A stretch of DNA of 21,758 nt, taken from assembly GCA_001969505.1 (NCBI GenBank), contig LSSK01000845.1:1-21758 (forward strand). The letters run 5' to 3'. The first letter of the stretch is position 1. Every line of letters begins with the position of its first letter. Under the pieces are notes generated by a model. It had not been told where the DNA came from, searched no databases, and saw only the letters and a program-made list of their open reading frames with translations. This document shows positions 1 to 9,319 of the stretch, one piece after another. The position numbers and the translations under genes are program-made. The DNA comes from Zancudomyces culisetae. Lineage: Eukaryota; Kickxellomycota; Harpellomycetes; Harpellales; Legeriomycetaceae.

Positions 1-27
1 TTGTTGTTGTTGTTGTTGTTGTTGTTG
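1..27. repeat. (TTG)n microsatellite, at least 9 copies, encoding poly-Gln in GCP3
   Basis: Nine perfect TTG units lie at the window edge and probably continue beyond it. In the GCP3 frame they are CAA (Gln) codons following a CAG at 28-30. They extend a loop after the conserved helix that ends LERYVYMNLIEGAYRKF. Confidence 0.9.
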
Positions 28-2151
28 CTGGTTAAAATTAATATTATCATTACAAACAAGACTAGTATTTGATATTATGGTCGAATGATCATAAACTTTA
101 TGTAAAAACTTTCGGTAAGCTCCTTCAATAAGATTCATATAAACATACCTTTCCAATTGCAATACAAAATGCAACATTTCACCACAAGCTAATCTAATCT
201 GTTTCATATCCCCAGCCGAGTAGCGATTTTCAGAATTAGCTTTACGATTAGCTATTCCCACCAAATTAAGTTGCCAAAGTTGTAGTAAACTATACTCTGA
301 CTTTTTCAATCTCAACAAAAATGTAGTCAATTCGTTATATTTAAGAATAGTTGATTGTGGTATCACAAACGATAGTGGTTCGTCAATATGATATGTCAGT
401 GGAAATGATAGTGACGAAGAATCAGCCCGCAAACGTACTGATATACGATCAGTAAATATTGGATTGTCATATAATGCGTTGGAAGATCGAATAGCTGCCT
501 CAACTGCCGTCATAATATTATGATGAAACAATGTAGATGAAGAATAAGACGATGATGATGAGGAAGAAGAAGAAGGTTGAGAGTCTAAAAACTCTACCAA
601 TCTCAATACAAAATCACCTTGTTCCATCAACAAATACCGTTTCATTGCGGCAATATGATCCATCAACTTGTGTCGTGTAATCATTACATGCATCAGTCTC
701 GCACTAGCTGTTCGATACGCCACCTCTACTACTTCCTTGAATTGCTCCGGGCTCGTCAAATCCGCAAACAAATCTGCCGCATTGGCCGCCTCATTCTCCG
801 CAACCCACTGCGTATCCTTACACGCTTCCCGAAGAAAACTCAACGACTTGCCAATAATAAATATCTTGCGCGTCAAATCACTCGTTATGTATACTGGAAT
901 CTTCCGCACTTCGATTTGGTACCGACTAAACCACAACTCTTCTGTATCTATCTCGCCCCCATCATCCCGCACAAAAAACTCGCAGTATGGATCGTCCAGC
1001 TCTCCTGCCACCACCCATTGTCTGAGAATCGCATTGTATGGCCTCGCCGCTTGTGCCAACAACGTCTGTGCCACTTGTCGAACTATTGGCGACCCATTCA
1101 ACGTAAACGCATATATCTTTGATAACATCATTCCTCCTTCTTGCTCCCCTCCTGCTTCTCCTTCTTCCCCAATTGCATCCAAAATCGATCCTATAATCCT
1201 CAACCGTCTCATTGCATCCTGCAACTCTACATATAACCGTCTCAATGTCAATCCTCGCAAACTTTGTCCTGGCACTTCATCCCTTGCTGTTTCCGCTTGT
1301 CGCAGCTCCAGCCGTGCTGCCAATTCACTTACTTGTTTCAACTCTTCTGCTAAGCCCAGGCTAAAGCTTTGTTGTACAAATCCTGGATTTCGTGTATCAA
1401 TATATCCTGATATCTTGTGTACAAGTTCTCCTACTTCCAATAACCGATCTAGCAAATGTAGTGTGGGTTTACATACTTCAACTTGATTATCCACTATATA
1501 GCTGTTTGTGTCCTTATCCCATCGAATGTATTTACCATCTACTCCCTGTGCAATAAACAACACTTCACGAATCAATTCTCGTTCATTTATCAAGTCGAAT
1601 TTAGGAAGTCTTTCATATAAATATACATCTCTTTGATAATTCTGTCCTCTATTACCACCATCATACCCGTTATTGTTGCCATTGTTGTAAATATTATCGT
1701 TGTTGTGGTGATTATTTTGTTGTCCAAGTTGGTACAAAACCTGTAATACATTTCCATATTCACCAGCCGGATCAAGCTGTTCAAGCCGTTCAACATTTCT
1801 TTTAAATCTCAACGCCTTACTACCAGCACTACTAAGTGGAGTGGGATTGTTTCCATCTGTCAGTATATCCTGCCTAGTTAAACTTTTGAAAATATCCTGA
1901 ATAACTCTGTTGTTATTACTACCACCGTATTTATCTGATCCGAAAAGAACACCATTACTAGTACTAGTAATATTACTATTACCAATGTTATTGCTATTGC
2001 TATTGCTATTGTTATTGTTGGACAAGATATGTGTGCAGTGGTTGACCAGTCTTTCTACCCTTTGTTGGTTTTGGGAACCCACAGTTTCTTGGACTAGCGC
2101 TCGTATGTTCTCCTGTACGCTACTTGGTGTATTTCCATACTGTGTATTCAT
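1..2151 (-). CDS. SPC98: Gamma-tubulin complex component 3 (GCP3/Spc98/Alp6 family), 3' end cut by the window edge
   Basis: This is a subunit of the gamma-tubulin complex, which nucleates microtubules at spindle pole bodies. Read from the ATG at 2151, the frame stays open for 717 codons to base 1 with no intron, so the C-terminal part, including most of the GRIP2 domain, lies outside. An Asn/Ser-rich N-terminus (about residues 44-170) comes first. The GRIP1 region starts near residue 190 (LIREVLFIAQGVDGKYI). It is followed by segments matching GCP3 family patterns: LRGLTLRRLYVE, GELDDPYCEFFV, TRKIFIIGKSLSFL, AADLFADL, LMDHIAAMKRYLLMEQGDF, and AAIRSSNALYDNP. GCP3 fits better than GCP2 because of the GELxDxYxEFFV and RRYLL-GQGDF type segments. 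A poly-Ser run near codon 530 and a poly-Gln run at the window edge sit where human GCP3 has short loops. It is divergent from CCT2. Family is confident; the exact subunit number is slightly less so. Confidence 0.9.
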   Translation of the reverse strand, partial: MNTQYGNTPSSVQENIRALVQETVGSQNQQRVERLVNHCTHILSNNNNSNSNSNNIGNSNITSTSNGVLFGSDKYGGSNNNRVIQDIFKSLTRQDILTDGNNPTPLSSAGSKALRFKRNVERLEQLDPAGEYGNVLQVLYQLGQQNNHHNNDNIYNNGNNNGYDGGNRGQNYQRDVYLYERLPKFDLINERELIREVLFIAQGVDGKYIRWDKDTNSYIVDNQVEVCKPTLHLLDRLLEVGELVHKISGYIDTRNPGFVQQSFSLGLAEELKQVSELAARLELRQAETARDEVPGQSLRGLTLRRLYVELQDAMRRLRIIGSILDAIGEEGEAGGEQEGGMMLSKIYAFTLNGSPIVRQVAQTLLAQAARPYNAILRQWVVAGELDDPYCEFFVRDDGGEIDTEELWFSRYQIEVRKIPVYITSDLTRKIFIIGKSLSFLREACKDTQWVAENEAANAADLFADLTSPEQFKEVVEVAYRTASARLMHVMITRHKLMDHIAAMKRYLLMEQGDFVLRLVEFLDSQPSSSSSSSSSYSSSTLFHHNIMTAVEAAIRSSNALYDNPIFTDRISVRLRADSSSLSFPLTYHIDEPLSFVIPQSTILKYNELTTFLLRLKKSEYSLLQLWQLNLVGIANRKANSENRYSAGDMKQIRLACGEMLHFVLQLERYVYMNLIEGAYRKFLHKVYDHSTIISNTSLVCNDNINFNQQQQQQQQQQ

Positions 2152-2701
2152 CTTGGAAAAACAAACTATACAAAACCAAATTGGTAATATATTTGGAAAA
2201 TAAACAACCAAAATGTTGTTGCTAAATACGAGTTTTATTTATTTATTGGAGAGTCAAGTGGTGTGAAAAGAACTTGCGGAGAATTTGTTTGGAGGGGAGG
2301 GGGGAGTTAGGGTCAAAAGTGAGAGCGAGAAAGAAAGTGAAAGAGTGAGAGTGAGAGTGTGCGTGTTTATGAAAATCAATTGATTTAATTTAATTTTTTT
2401 TTTGTTTATTTTACTAGTTGAATCTAAATATGGAAGGTTGGGATGGAAAAAAAAAAAAATATCAAAAACCAAACAAAAAAGAGCGCTTGTAAAATTTTTT
2501 TTTTCTCAACTACAAATTCCTCTTTCCCCTTTGCTCAATCCACCCACTTTCTCTCCTCTCCCACCCTTCACCACCCACATCCCACATCATTTCCTTTTCT
2601 TTATTTTACTTTTACCACCCTCTGACCAAAAATAAATATAAAAAATACACATACTACAATATTTGTATTTCAAAATAAATAAATAAATAAATATCAAGAA
2701 A
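2152..2701. promoter_or_regulatory. Divergent promoter between GCP3 (-) and CCT2 (+)
   Basis: The 550-base spacer separates two start codons pointing away from each other. Bases 2248-2365 are GA-rich on the plus strand, which is CT-rich on the GCP3 sense strand. Bases 2510-2620 are CT-rich on the plus strand, the CCT2 sense strand. Each gene therefore has a pyrimidine-rich sense tract upstream. Poly-T/poly-A runs sit between them (2394-2402, 2447-2458, 2496-2505). A TATA-like TATAAAAAA at 2637-2645 lies about 57 bases before the CCT2 ATG, and AAAT repeats (2674-2692) fill the CCT2 leader. Promoter function is inferred from position. Confidence 0.55.
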
Positions 2702-4327
2702 ATGACATCGATATTTCAGCAGGGAGCAACCGAGGAAAAAGCGGAAAATGCACGCTTGACAAACATAGTAGGAGCGATAGCAGTAGGAGATTTGGTCAAA
2801 AGCACGCTGGGACCCAAGGGGATGGACAAGATTCTGCAGTCAATGAGTGGGAATGGCGATATGCTGGTGACAAATGATGGAGCAACGATTCTAAAATCAA
2901 TCGCACTAGACAATGCGGCGGCAAAGGTACTGGTTAATCTGAGTAAAGTACAGGATGATGAGGTAGGAGATGGTACAACCAGTGTTACAGTTCTGGCAGC
3001 AGAGTTGTTGCGAGAGGCCGAAAAGCTGTTGACGATTAGCAGATTGCATCCACAAGTGGTGGTAGAGGGTTACCGAATGGCAGCAGCCGAGGCACGCAAG
3101 ATGTTGGAAACACAGCTGAGCCGGGACAATAGCCGAGATTCGGAACAGTACAAAAAAGATCTACTCAACATAGCGCGAACAACACTTAGCAGCAAGATAG
3201 TGAGTAGTAGCCGAGACTACTTTGCGCAAATGTGTGTGGATGCAGTACTGCGGCTGAACGGCACCACAGGTTTGGAGAGTATCCAAATCATCAAGCAGTT
3301 GGGAGGCAAGTTGTCGGATTCGTATATGGATGATGGGTTTATTCTGAACAAGCGAGTGGGAGTGAACCAGCCAAAACATATAGAAAAGGCCAAGATTTTG
3401 GTGGCAAACACGGCGATGGATACAGACAAGATCAAGGTGTATGGAGCCAAGATCAAGGTGAACGATCCCAAAAAACTAGCCGAGTTGGAGCGGGCCGAAC
3501 GAGACAAGATGAGAGCCAAGGTGGAAAAGATTGCAGCGTTGGGGATCAATGTGTTTATTAACCGACAGTTGATCTACAACTGGCCAGAACAGTTGTTTGC
3601 CGACAAAGGGATTATGGCGATTGAGCATGCCGATTTCGAAGGAATTGAGCGGTTGAGTCTGGTTACTGGTGGAGAAATTGCATCAACGTTTGATGACCCT
3701 TCGCTTGTTGTATTGGGAGAGTGTGATTTGGTTCATGAAGTCGATGTAGGCTCCGAGAAAATGCTGCGGTTTGCAGGTCTGCGTCGTCTATCCCACAACG
3801 CTTCATCTATAGTTCTTCGTGGTGCCACCCACCAAATCCTCGACGAGGCTGAACGGTCTATCCATGACGCACTTGCTGTTCTCAGCCAGACTGTCGCTTC
3901 TGATCCTCGTATTGTTTATGGTGGTGGATTTTCTGAAGTCGCTATGAGTATTGCTGTTGATCGTTTGGCTGCTACTGTCCCCGACAAACGTGCTCTTGCC
4001 ATCGAAGCCTTTGCCACTGCTCTAAGACAACTGCCTGCCATTTTGTGTGATAATGCTGGGCTGGACAGTGCCGATTTGGTTATGAAGCTACGTGCTGCTC
4101 ACGAATCCATTCTCTCTTCTTCTACTCTTACTACTAACAATTATCTTGACTATTTCCCTGCTCTTGATTTGCAGAACGGTTGTATTGTCAATGCTGCTGA
4201 ACTTGGAATTACTGAAAGTTTCAAACTCAAAAAACAAGTCGTTTTGAGCGCTTCTGAAGCTGCTGAAATGATCTTGCGTGTTGATGATATTATCAGAGCT
4301 GCTCCACGACAACGTAGAGATTATTAA
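2702..4327 (+). CDS. CCT2: T-complex protein 1 subunit beta (CCT2), cytosolic chaperonin subunit
   Basis: This is one of the eight subunits of the CCT/TRiC ring, which folds actin and tubulins in the cytosol using ATP. The 541-residue single-exon protein matches the beta subunit throughout: TLGPKG (35-40), NDGATI (58-63), GDGTTS (89-94, nucleotide phosphate binding and the catalytic Asp region), [77 protein letters not shown], and near the C-terminus GITESF and [12 protein letters not shown]. It is about ten residues longer than usual because of an in-frame insert after LRAAHE (from about residue 465), rich in Ser/Thr/Leu. The ATG follows an A-rich leader. It is divergent from GCP3 and convergent with zuotin. 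Synonymous codon use changes abruptly near 3690-3790 (see findings). Confidence 0.97.
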   Translation: MTSIFQQGATEEKAENARLTNIVGAIAVGDLVKSTLGPKGMDKILQSMSGNGDMLVTNDGATILKSIALDNAAAKVLVNLSKVQDDEVGDGTTSVTVLAAELLREAEKLLTISRLHPQVVVEGYRMAAAEARKMLETQLSRDNSRDSEQYKKDLLNIARTTLSSKIVSSSRDYFAQMCVDAVLRLNGTTGLESIQIIKQLGGKLSDSYMDDGFILNKRVGVNQPKHIEKAKILVANTAMDTDKIKVYGAKIKVNDPKKLAELERAERDKMRAKVEKIAALGINVFINRQLIYNWPEQLFADKGIMAIEHADFEGIERLSLVTGGEIASTFDDPSLVVLGECDLVHEVDVGSEKMLRFAGLRRLSHNASSIVLRGATHQILDEAERSIHDALAVLSQTVASDPRIVYGGGFSEVAMSIAVDRLAATVPDKRALAIEAFATALRQLPAILCDNAGLDSADLVMKLRAAHESILSSSTLTTNNYLDYFPALDLQNGCIVNAAELGITESFKLKKQVVLSASEAAEMILRVDDIIRAAPRQRRDY

Positions 4328-4452
4328 TTCTTTTATTTATTCTTTTATTAATTCTTTTGTTTATTTATTCACTTTATATATTATAATTATTCAACTCTAA
4401 AAAAATAAATAAATAAATAAATTCATTATATATATATTATATGTTATATATA
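4328..4452. terminator. Convergent 3' spacer of CCT2 and zuotin
   Basis: Only 125 bases separate the two stop codons of these facing genes. The stretch is nearly pure A/T, with TTTATT repeats, an AAAT repeat (4399-4421) containing AATAAA-like polyadenylation signals on the plus strand, and a TATATA run (4427-4451). Both 3' untranslated regions must end here or overlap. Confidence 0.5.
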
Positions 4453-4575
4453 CTATTTTTTGTTTTTATTGATTATTGATATCATTTCTTTAACTTTGAT
4501 TTTGCATTGTTTTTTGCTTTTGGTTCCTACCATCTCTGCAATTAATTCCCATCTATCCTTCTTTACATCCTCTAC

Positions 4576-4609
<34 letters not shown>

Positions 4610-6588
4610 GCTGTTTTGTTTTTTTCCGGTGGATATTTCTTTAGTGCTTCTTGTAACCTCTGTATATCTTGTTTACTCCATTCATCCTCTCCTATTTTTT
4701 TGTCTTTTTCTTTTTCTTTGCCTTTTTCGTTAGTTTTACTATCGTTATTACTACCAAATCTTGATTCATAGTTTATTGTAATTTCTTGATTATCCGTTCC
4801 TACTCCCATCCCTCCAACCCCTACCCCAACTCCTAACCCAGCTCCTACTCCTACTCCTACTCCTACTCCTACTCCTACTCCTCTATTCATACCTCCACCA
4901 CTGCTAATTGTATTATTTCCATGTTTATGTCCAAGTTTAAGTTGTTCAAAATTGGATTCTTGTGTAGATTTACTACTTTTACTAGTAATCTTTTTTTGTA
5001 ATTCTGTCACTTTTCCAAGTACTTGTTGAACACTTCTCTCCCTCCTCCTACCTCCTCCTCCTGCATTATTATAATGATGATTAACATACTCGGTTATTGT
5101 TTCCCATCGATTCAATGTTCCTCCTGGATACTTGTTTGTCGCCTTTATCAATATCTTGACTTCCTCCTTACCCCACTCCCAATCCTCTTCTTCTATTCCT
5201 TCCTTTTTTTTATTTTCATCTCCTTCAATATTTATTGTGGGTTTATACTTGCTTATCACTTTATCCATCTCCTCTACCATTCCTTTTGTACTCGTTGTTG
5301 TTGCTATTTTGCGTATTTCCTGCAAAAATTCCTCACTCAGTTCGTTTTTGTTGGTGATTCTATTTACAACTATCTCTTGTATTTTCTTGTACCTCTCATC
5401 CATCATTTCATTGCTCTTCCCCATTCCTTCTTCACTTTCTTGTTTCCCTTGACGAACAATCGTCTTTCTAATCTGTCTTACCACTTCTTTCAACTCCTTT
5501 CTGATCCGCTTATTTTCCTCTTCTTGATGCTTTCTTGCTTCCTCTTCTCTTCTTTCTCGCTCTCTAGCCTCTCGTTCCTCCTTTTCTCTATTGATCCGCT
5601 CCTCTTCCTCCTTCCTCCTCCTCTTTTCCTCCTTTTCTCTCTTTATCTGCTCCTTATGTCGATTAATCCGTGGATCCTTCTTCATCACCAGATCCACTAT
5701 CTGATTAATTCGACTATTATCCTCCTTCTTCCTCTTCTCTCTCCTGGCCTTATTCTCCCTATCCACATGCCTCTTTTCTTCTCGGTTTTCCATATTTTCA
5801 TTTTCCACTTTATCTTCATACTCAAAGCTTCTCCATGACTCAAACCTCATCCAGAAATTATAAAACCCAATCACCTTTTCATATGGTGTATCCATGTTTC
5901 CCATCTCTGGAACCGGTTTCTTTTTCGAAAACCTTGCCTCTCTCTCAAACATCTTTGAAAACTTTTCATAAAACTTGCTCTCTTTGCCCTCCCACTCTGC
6001 TACCTCTTTAACACTCGTTTCCTCTACCATTGGGTCCACTGAATCATATTGTCTTCGTTTCTTTTCATCACTCAATTGCTCGTACGCTATCTTTAAACAC
6101 TTGAATATTGTATCATCATATTTCTTGTTTTGCTTCCTACCACCACTCCCCTTCCCCCCTCCTCCTCCTGCTGTTATCTTTTCACTCTCTACCAACTTTG
6201 CTGCTTTTTTGTCTGGATGATGAATCAAACACTTTTTTCGATACGCTGCCTTTATCATTTCCGCTGTCGCTAAATACCTCAACTTTGATAGCCCCAATAA
6301 CGCATAGTGATCCTGTCCCTTCCAATCCGTTGGATCCAAACGATTGATCATCCTATCATCCATCTCCTCTTCGTCCTCCCATCCTTCTTCCCCACCAGCC
6401 CCCAATCCCTTTTTCTTGCCTTTACCCCCTTGTTTCCCAGCACCGTCTTCCAACTCCTTGTGATTAGTTCGGAGCCTTCCTTCACTCCTTAGTTTTTTTC
6501 TAATCTGTCTTGTCACCACTTCATATTCCTCAATGCTCTTTATTTCCGTTCCTTGTTCCCTTTCATATTCCAACACCTTTATGATCAA
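4453..6588 (-). CDS. ZUO1: Zuotin/DNAJC2-type ribosome-associated J protein with two SANT domains; start codon unresolved
   Basis: Zuotin pairs with an Hsp70 (Ssz1 in yeast) as the ribosome-associated complex acting on nascent chains. Counting from a TTG at 6588, LDPTDWKGQDHYALLGLSKL opens the J domain and HPD is at 124-126. A Gly-rich insert (about 134-157) splits the J domain before helix III. The zuotin homology region follows (about 195-310; KFYEKFSKMFEREARFSKK, FYNFWMRFESWRSFEYED), then a long charged helix (311-380). SANT 1 is at about 466-530 (EVKILIKATNKYPGGTLNRW) and SANT 2 at about 633-705 (EWSKQDIQRLQEALKKYPP ... DRWELIAEMV), interrupted by about 12 Thr. A (Gly-Val)n linker lies between them. 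No in-frame ATG exists between the TTG and the upstream stop at 6646-6648, so the true start probably lies in an upstream exon. The best candidate is ATG 6808 to 6791, donor GTACCT, joining a CAG acceptor at 6597 in phase 0; this is unproven. Confidence 0.92.
4576..4610. repeat. (TGT)n microsatellite encoding poly-Thr in zuotin SANT 2
   Basis: About 11.7 perfect TGT units. On the minus strand they read as ACA (Thr) codons inside the loop between helix 1 and helix 2 of the second SANT domain. Confidence 0.9.
4842..4882. repeat. 6-bp tandem repeat (CTCCTA)n encoding Gly-Val repeats in zuotin
   Basis: About six and a half tandem copies of a CTCCTA hexamer. On the minus strand these give GGA GTA codons, a (Gly-Val)n stretch in the linker between the SANT domains. 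Degenerate copies continue toward 4801. Confidence 0.85.
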
Positions 6589-6648
6589 TTGATATTCCTG
6601 ATTTCCCGTATCATTTATCGTAGTTGTTTGTGTTTCTATTTCTATTTA

Positions 6649-7827
6649 ATATATTTAATATATTTATTTCTTGGTCTAATTGATCGTTTCTTTTTATTTA
6701 TATCACTTTATAAATGTATTTACAAAGCTTGCCTTTTATACATGCCTTTTTATCTTGGCCTGTTATTATTGCCTCTTTTACGCTAGGTACATTGATTAAA
6801 ACCCTCATTTCTTGTTTCGTTTCGTATCGTATTATATTGTATTGTTCTGTATTGAATTGTATTTTACTTTATTTTATTATTCCAAATACAACATACTCTC
6901 ACTTTTTTTAGCTTTTAAATATATTATTGCTTTTCAAGCAATTCTCTGGATTTCAATAATTGCAATGATTTCAATATTCTCCCTAATTTTGACAAATAAA
7001 AATCCGACTTTTCTATTTTTTCAATCCAAGTCACGCCCCCCATCTCTTCACTCTCCCTCCTTATTTGAAAACTAGTATTATTATTTCTGTTTATTTATTT
7101 ACGATTACCAAAACTATACCCTAGAAAATGGAATTAAATCAAGTTAAAAAAAAAATTAAAAAAATTTATCTGGCCTGAAAATTTTCTTTTAATCTTTCAA
7201 AAAAATACCAGCTATTAATTATTATTTATTTATTGATTTTTTTATTTTTATTTTTTTTTTTACTGATAAAAGGAAATTACAACAAAAATTGAGAAACAGA
7301 GTGGGGGTAATATAGCATAAGGATTATGTGTTGATTTGATCAACGTTTTGCTAAACAAACACAAGAGAAAAAAAAAATTAAAGATATTTTACAAGCTTTT
7401 TTGTCTTTTTTTTTTAAAATTACAATTCGAATTGTAAATGTATATACTTGATTGATTAACTCTAATACTCGATAAACCACAACAATCGAAAAGAGAAGAA
7501 AAAGAAATATTCTAAATCTAATCATAGAATTCAACCTTTTTTCAATCATTTTCACTCTACCATTTTATCTCCCCTCACTGTAACTTTGGTAGCTGGTATC
7601 TAGTAACTGATAATTGGTAACTATCAATTTCAATATAATATTTTTCCAAAACTTTTGATTTTCTTTGATTATTCAATCCTAAACAATATACTCTCTATAA
7701 TTTAACAAGGTTCTGGAATTAGGCCAATGTTACTTTATCAATTTGGATACTAATATAAACCCAGTTTGGTTATTTAGATAAATAGATTTACAAACGAGAA
7801 AACAACAAAGAACGAGAGGAGAAAATA
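6649..7827. promoter_or_regulatory. 1.2-kb spacer between zuotin (-) and Mrp51 (+); 5' regions of both
   Basis: No convincing coding sequence is visible beyond the candidate zuotin first exon (6791-6808). The stretch is strongly A/T-rich with poly-A and poly-T runs (7145-7165, 7240-7262). A short C-rich patch (about 7032-7060) and an 18-bp perfect palindrome at 7420-7437 stand out. The final 100 bases before the Mrp51 ATG at 7828 are A-rich. Confidence 0.4.
7420..7437. repeat. 18-bp perfect palindrome TTACAATTCGAATTGTAA
   Basis: Two 9-base arms are exact reverse complements without a spacer. It lies about 390 bases upstream of the Mrp51 start. It could bind a dimeric regulator or be a chance product of AT-rich sequence. 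Confidence 0.6.
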
Positions 7828-9198
7828 ATGTCAAATTCATTCGCAACTCTATTTCGACAATCCAAAGTCGCTGCCTTTGATCCAAAGATCAAACAAGCAT
7901 ACGCCTTTGTAACTCCAAAAACCGCAAAGAAAATCAATAGTACCAACTCAACCAAGAACTTTGGACTGAAACACGATCTTCCACCCACGGTAAAGACAAA
8001 CTACATTACAATCAATCAATTGGATACCTACGCCCAAGTTCCCGATTTTACTAGCGCCAATCAACAAGTAAACTATATCAAAATATTCAAGGAAAACTTT
8101 GTAACTTCGAAATCACCCATTGAATCCGAAACCTTTAAGAGCGTCATACTCCCAAACAGACTCTCGTTCAGCGATTCGTTGTATGGACCTGGTACTGGTG
8201 GTGGTATAGGTCTCTTTGGCGGAGCAGATTTTGGTAGAAAAAACGATTACTCCTCACGTAACAAGAATGATGGCTTCATTTTTCCTTCAAGACCCGGCCA
8301 GCAACAACGGTCAGGAATCAACAATAACGAAGCAAAAGAAGTTTTGAACTCTGAATTTATCAATAAACTAAACATTAACAAAAAAGTCGGCTCTAGTTCT
8401 GCCACCTCTGACCAGAGTCAGAGCCAGAGTCAGAGTCAAGACCAACAACAAGGCACTGGTACTGTCTCTAAAAAACTCTCTTCAACTCCATCTCCCACAA
8501 CCATTTCGAAAACCAAAACTGACTATTACAAATTGGGCAAACGTGAATGGCAAAACTTCCTTGCTGAAGCTAGAGCAAAATCACAGGAATGGAGACAGGC
8601 TGTGGATTCCCAAAAATTCAATAAAAATGAACACCATACTTTTATGAACACTTACTCGTCTCCAACAAAGGCCACCGCATCTAGCCACCAAAAACAGATC
8701 ACCGCCGTCATTCCTACCTATCACAACTACCTTCCTACCGACCCTGATGAACTCAAGGTCAAAGGTCGTATCCTCAACAGAACCGAACAAGGTTATGTCG
8801 TTGGTATCCAGGGCCTGCTTGCTTTCTTGCCCCACCGCAAATCTACCGTCAGTAAGAACGACAAGATCTACAGAACCCTGCGAACATTCTACGTCGTTGG
8901 CGCTGAATTCTCCAACATCCGCGACAAAAACGGTCTCTTGGTTCCAATTATTGAACTCTCCGAATTCCCTCCAGCAAGTCTTGTCTCAAACAACCCAACC
9001 CTTGTCTCCAGATCTCCAAACAAGTACTCCCACTCTTCCTACCCTCTCCCTAGCTCATACGGGGCATACAATGTACCCAACCCTTCTTCCTCTCAAACTA
9101 GCGGCAACGAATCCGGCTCTTCAGCACCATCTTCACCAAACAACTATTCTAGCTATGCAAAAACCTACCTTTCCCATCTAACTAACAAAAAACAATAA
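7828..9198 (+). CDS. MRP51: Mitochondrial small-subunit ribosomal protein, Mrp51/bS1m-like
   Basis: Mrp51 family proteins belong to the mitochondrial 37S ribosomal subunit and in yeast support initiation on mitochondrial mRNAs. This 456-residue single-exon protein starts MSNSFATLFRQSKVAAF, a short basic N-terminus. It has the family's N-terminal block, NFGLKHDLPPTVKTNYITIN then QLDTYAQVPDFTSANQQV (about residues 47-85). The middle is low complexity, including a Ser-Gln repeat (about 195-210) rich in Q and S. A second conserved part begins near YYKLGKREWQNFLAEARAKS. It continues to KGRILNRTEQGYVVGIQGLLAFLPHR (about 311-338), which resembles the S1-like segment of bS1m proteins. The C-terminal 70 residues are Ser/Pro/Asn-rich. 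The ATG lies in an A-rich context. The gene converges on the septin, 121 bases away. Confidence 0.8.
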   Translation: MSNSFATLFRQSKVAAFDPKIKQAYAFVTPKTAKKINSTNSTKNFGLKHDLPPTVKTNYITINQLDTYAQVPDFTSANQQVNYIKIFKENFVTSKSPIESETFKSVILPNRLSFSDSLYGPGTGGGIGLFGGADFGRKNDYSSRNKNDGFIFPSRPGQQQRSGINNNEAKEVLNSEFINKLNINKKVGSSSATSDQSQSQSQSQDQQQGTGTVSKKLSSTPSPTTISKTKTDYYKLGKREWQNFLAEARAKSQEWRQAVDSQKFNKNEHHTFMNTYSSPTKATASSHQKQITAVIPTYHNYLPTDPDELKVKGRILNRTEQGYVVGIQGLLAFLPHRKSTVSKNDKIYRTLRTFYVVGAEFSNIRDKNGLLVPIIELSEFPPASLVSNNPTLVSRSPNKYSHSSYPLPSSYGAYNVPNPSSSQTSGNESGSSAPSSPNNYSSYAKTYLSHLTNKKQ

Positions 9199-9319
9199 TA
9201 TTATTACTGAATTTTTTTTTATCGACTTGTTTATTAATTTATATTATAAAAGGTTTCATTCGTTTACTAAACTATCAATAAAATAAAAGGTTTAAACACA
9301 ATTGGTATAAGGAAACAAA
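9199..9319. terminator. Convergent 3' spacer of Mrp51 and septin
   Basis: There are 121 A/T-rich bases between the facing stop codons, with AATAAAATAAAAGG near 9279. Polyadenylation of both transcripts must occur here or inside the opposite gene. Confidence 0.45.

Noticed and set aside
1-27. Tandem repeats as a CRISPR or mobile-element mark
   Set aside because: They are simple in-frame trinucleotide repeats without spacers, terminal inverted repeats or transposase sequence.
668-1486. 272-codon plus-strand frame opposite GCP3
   Set aside because: It lies wholly antisense to conserved GCP3 sequence and has Ser/Pro/Cys-rich composition typical of an antisense frame.
5023-5838. 271-codon plus-strand frame opposite zuotin
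   Set aside because: It is a shadow of the purine-rich zuotin coding strand; the translation is Leu/Phe/Ser-rich without any family pattern, while the minus strand encodes clear zuotin domains.
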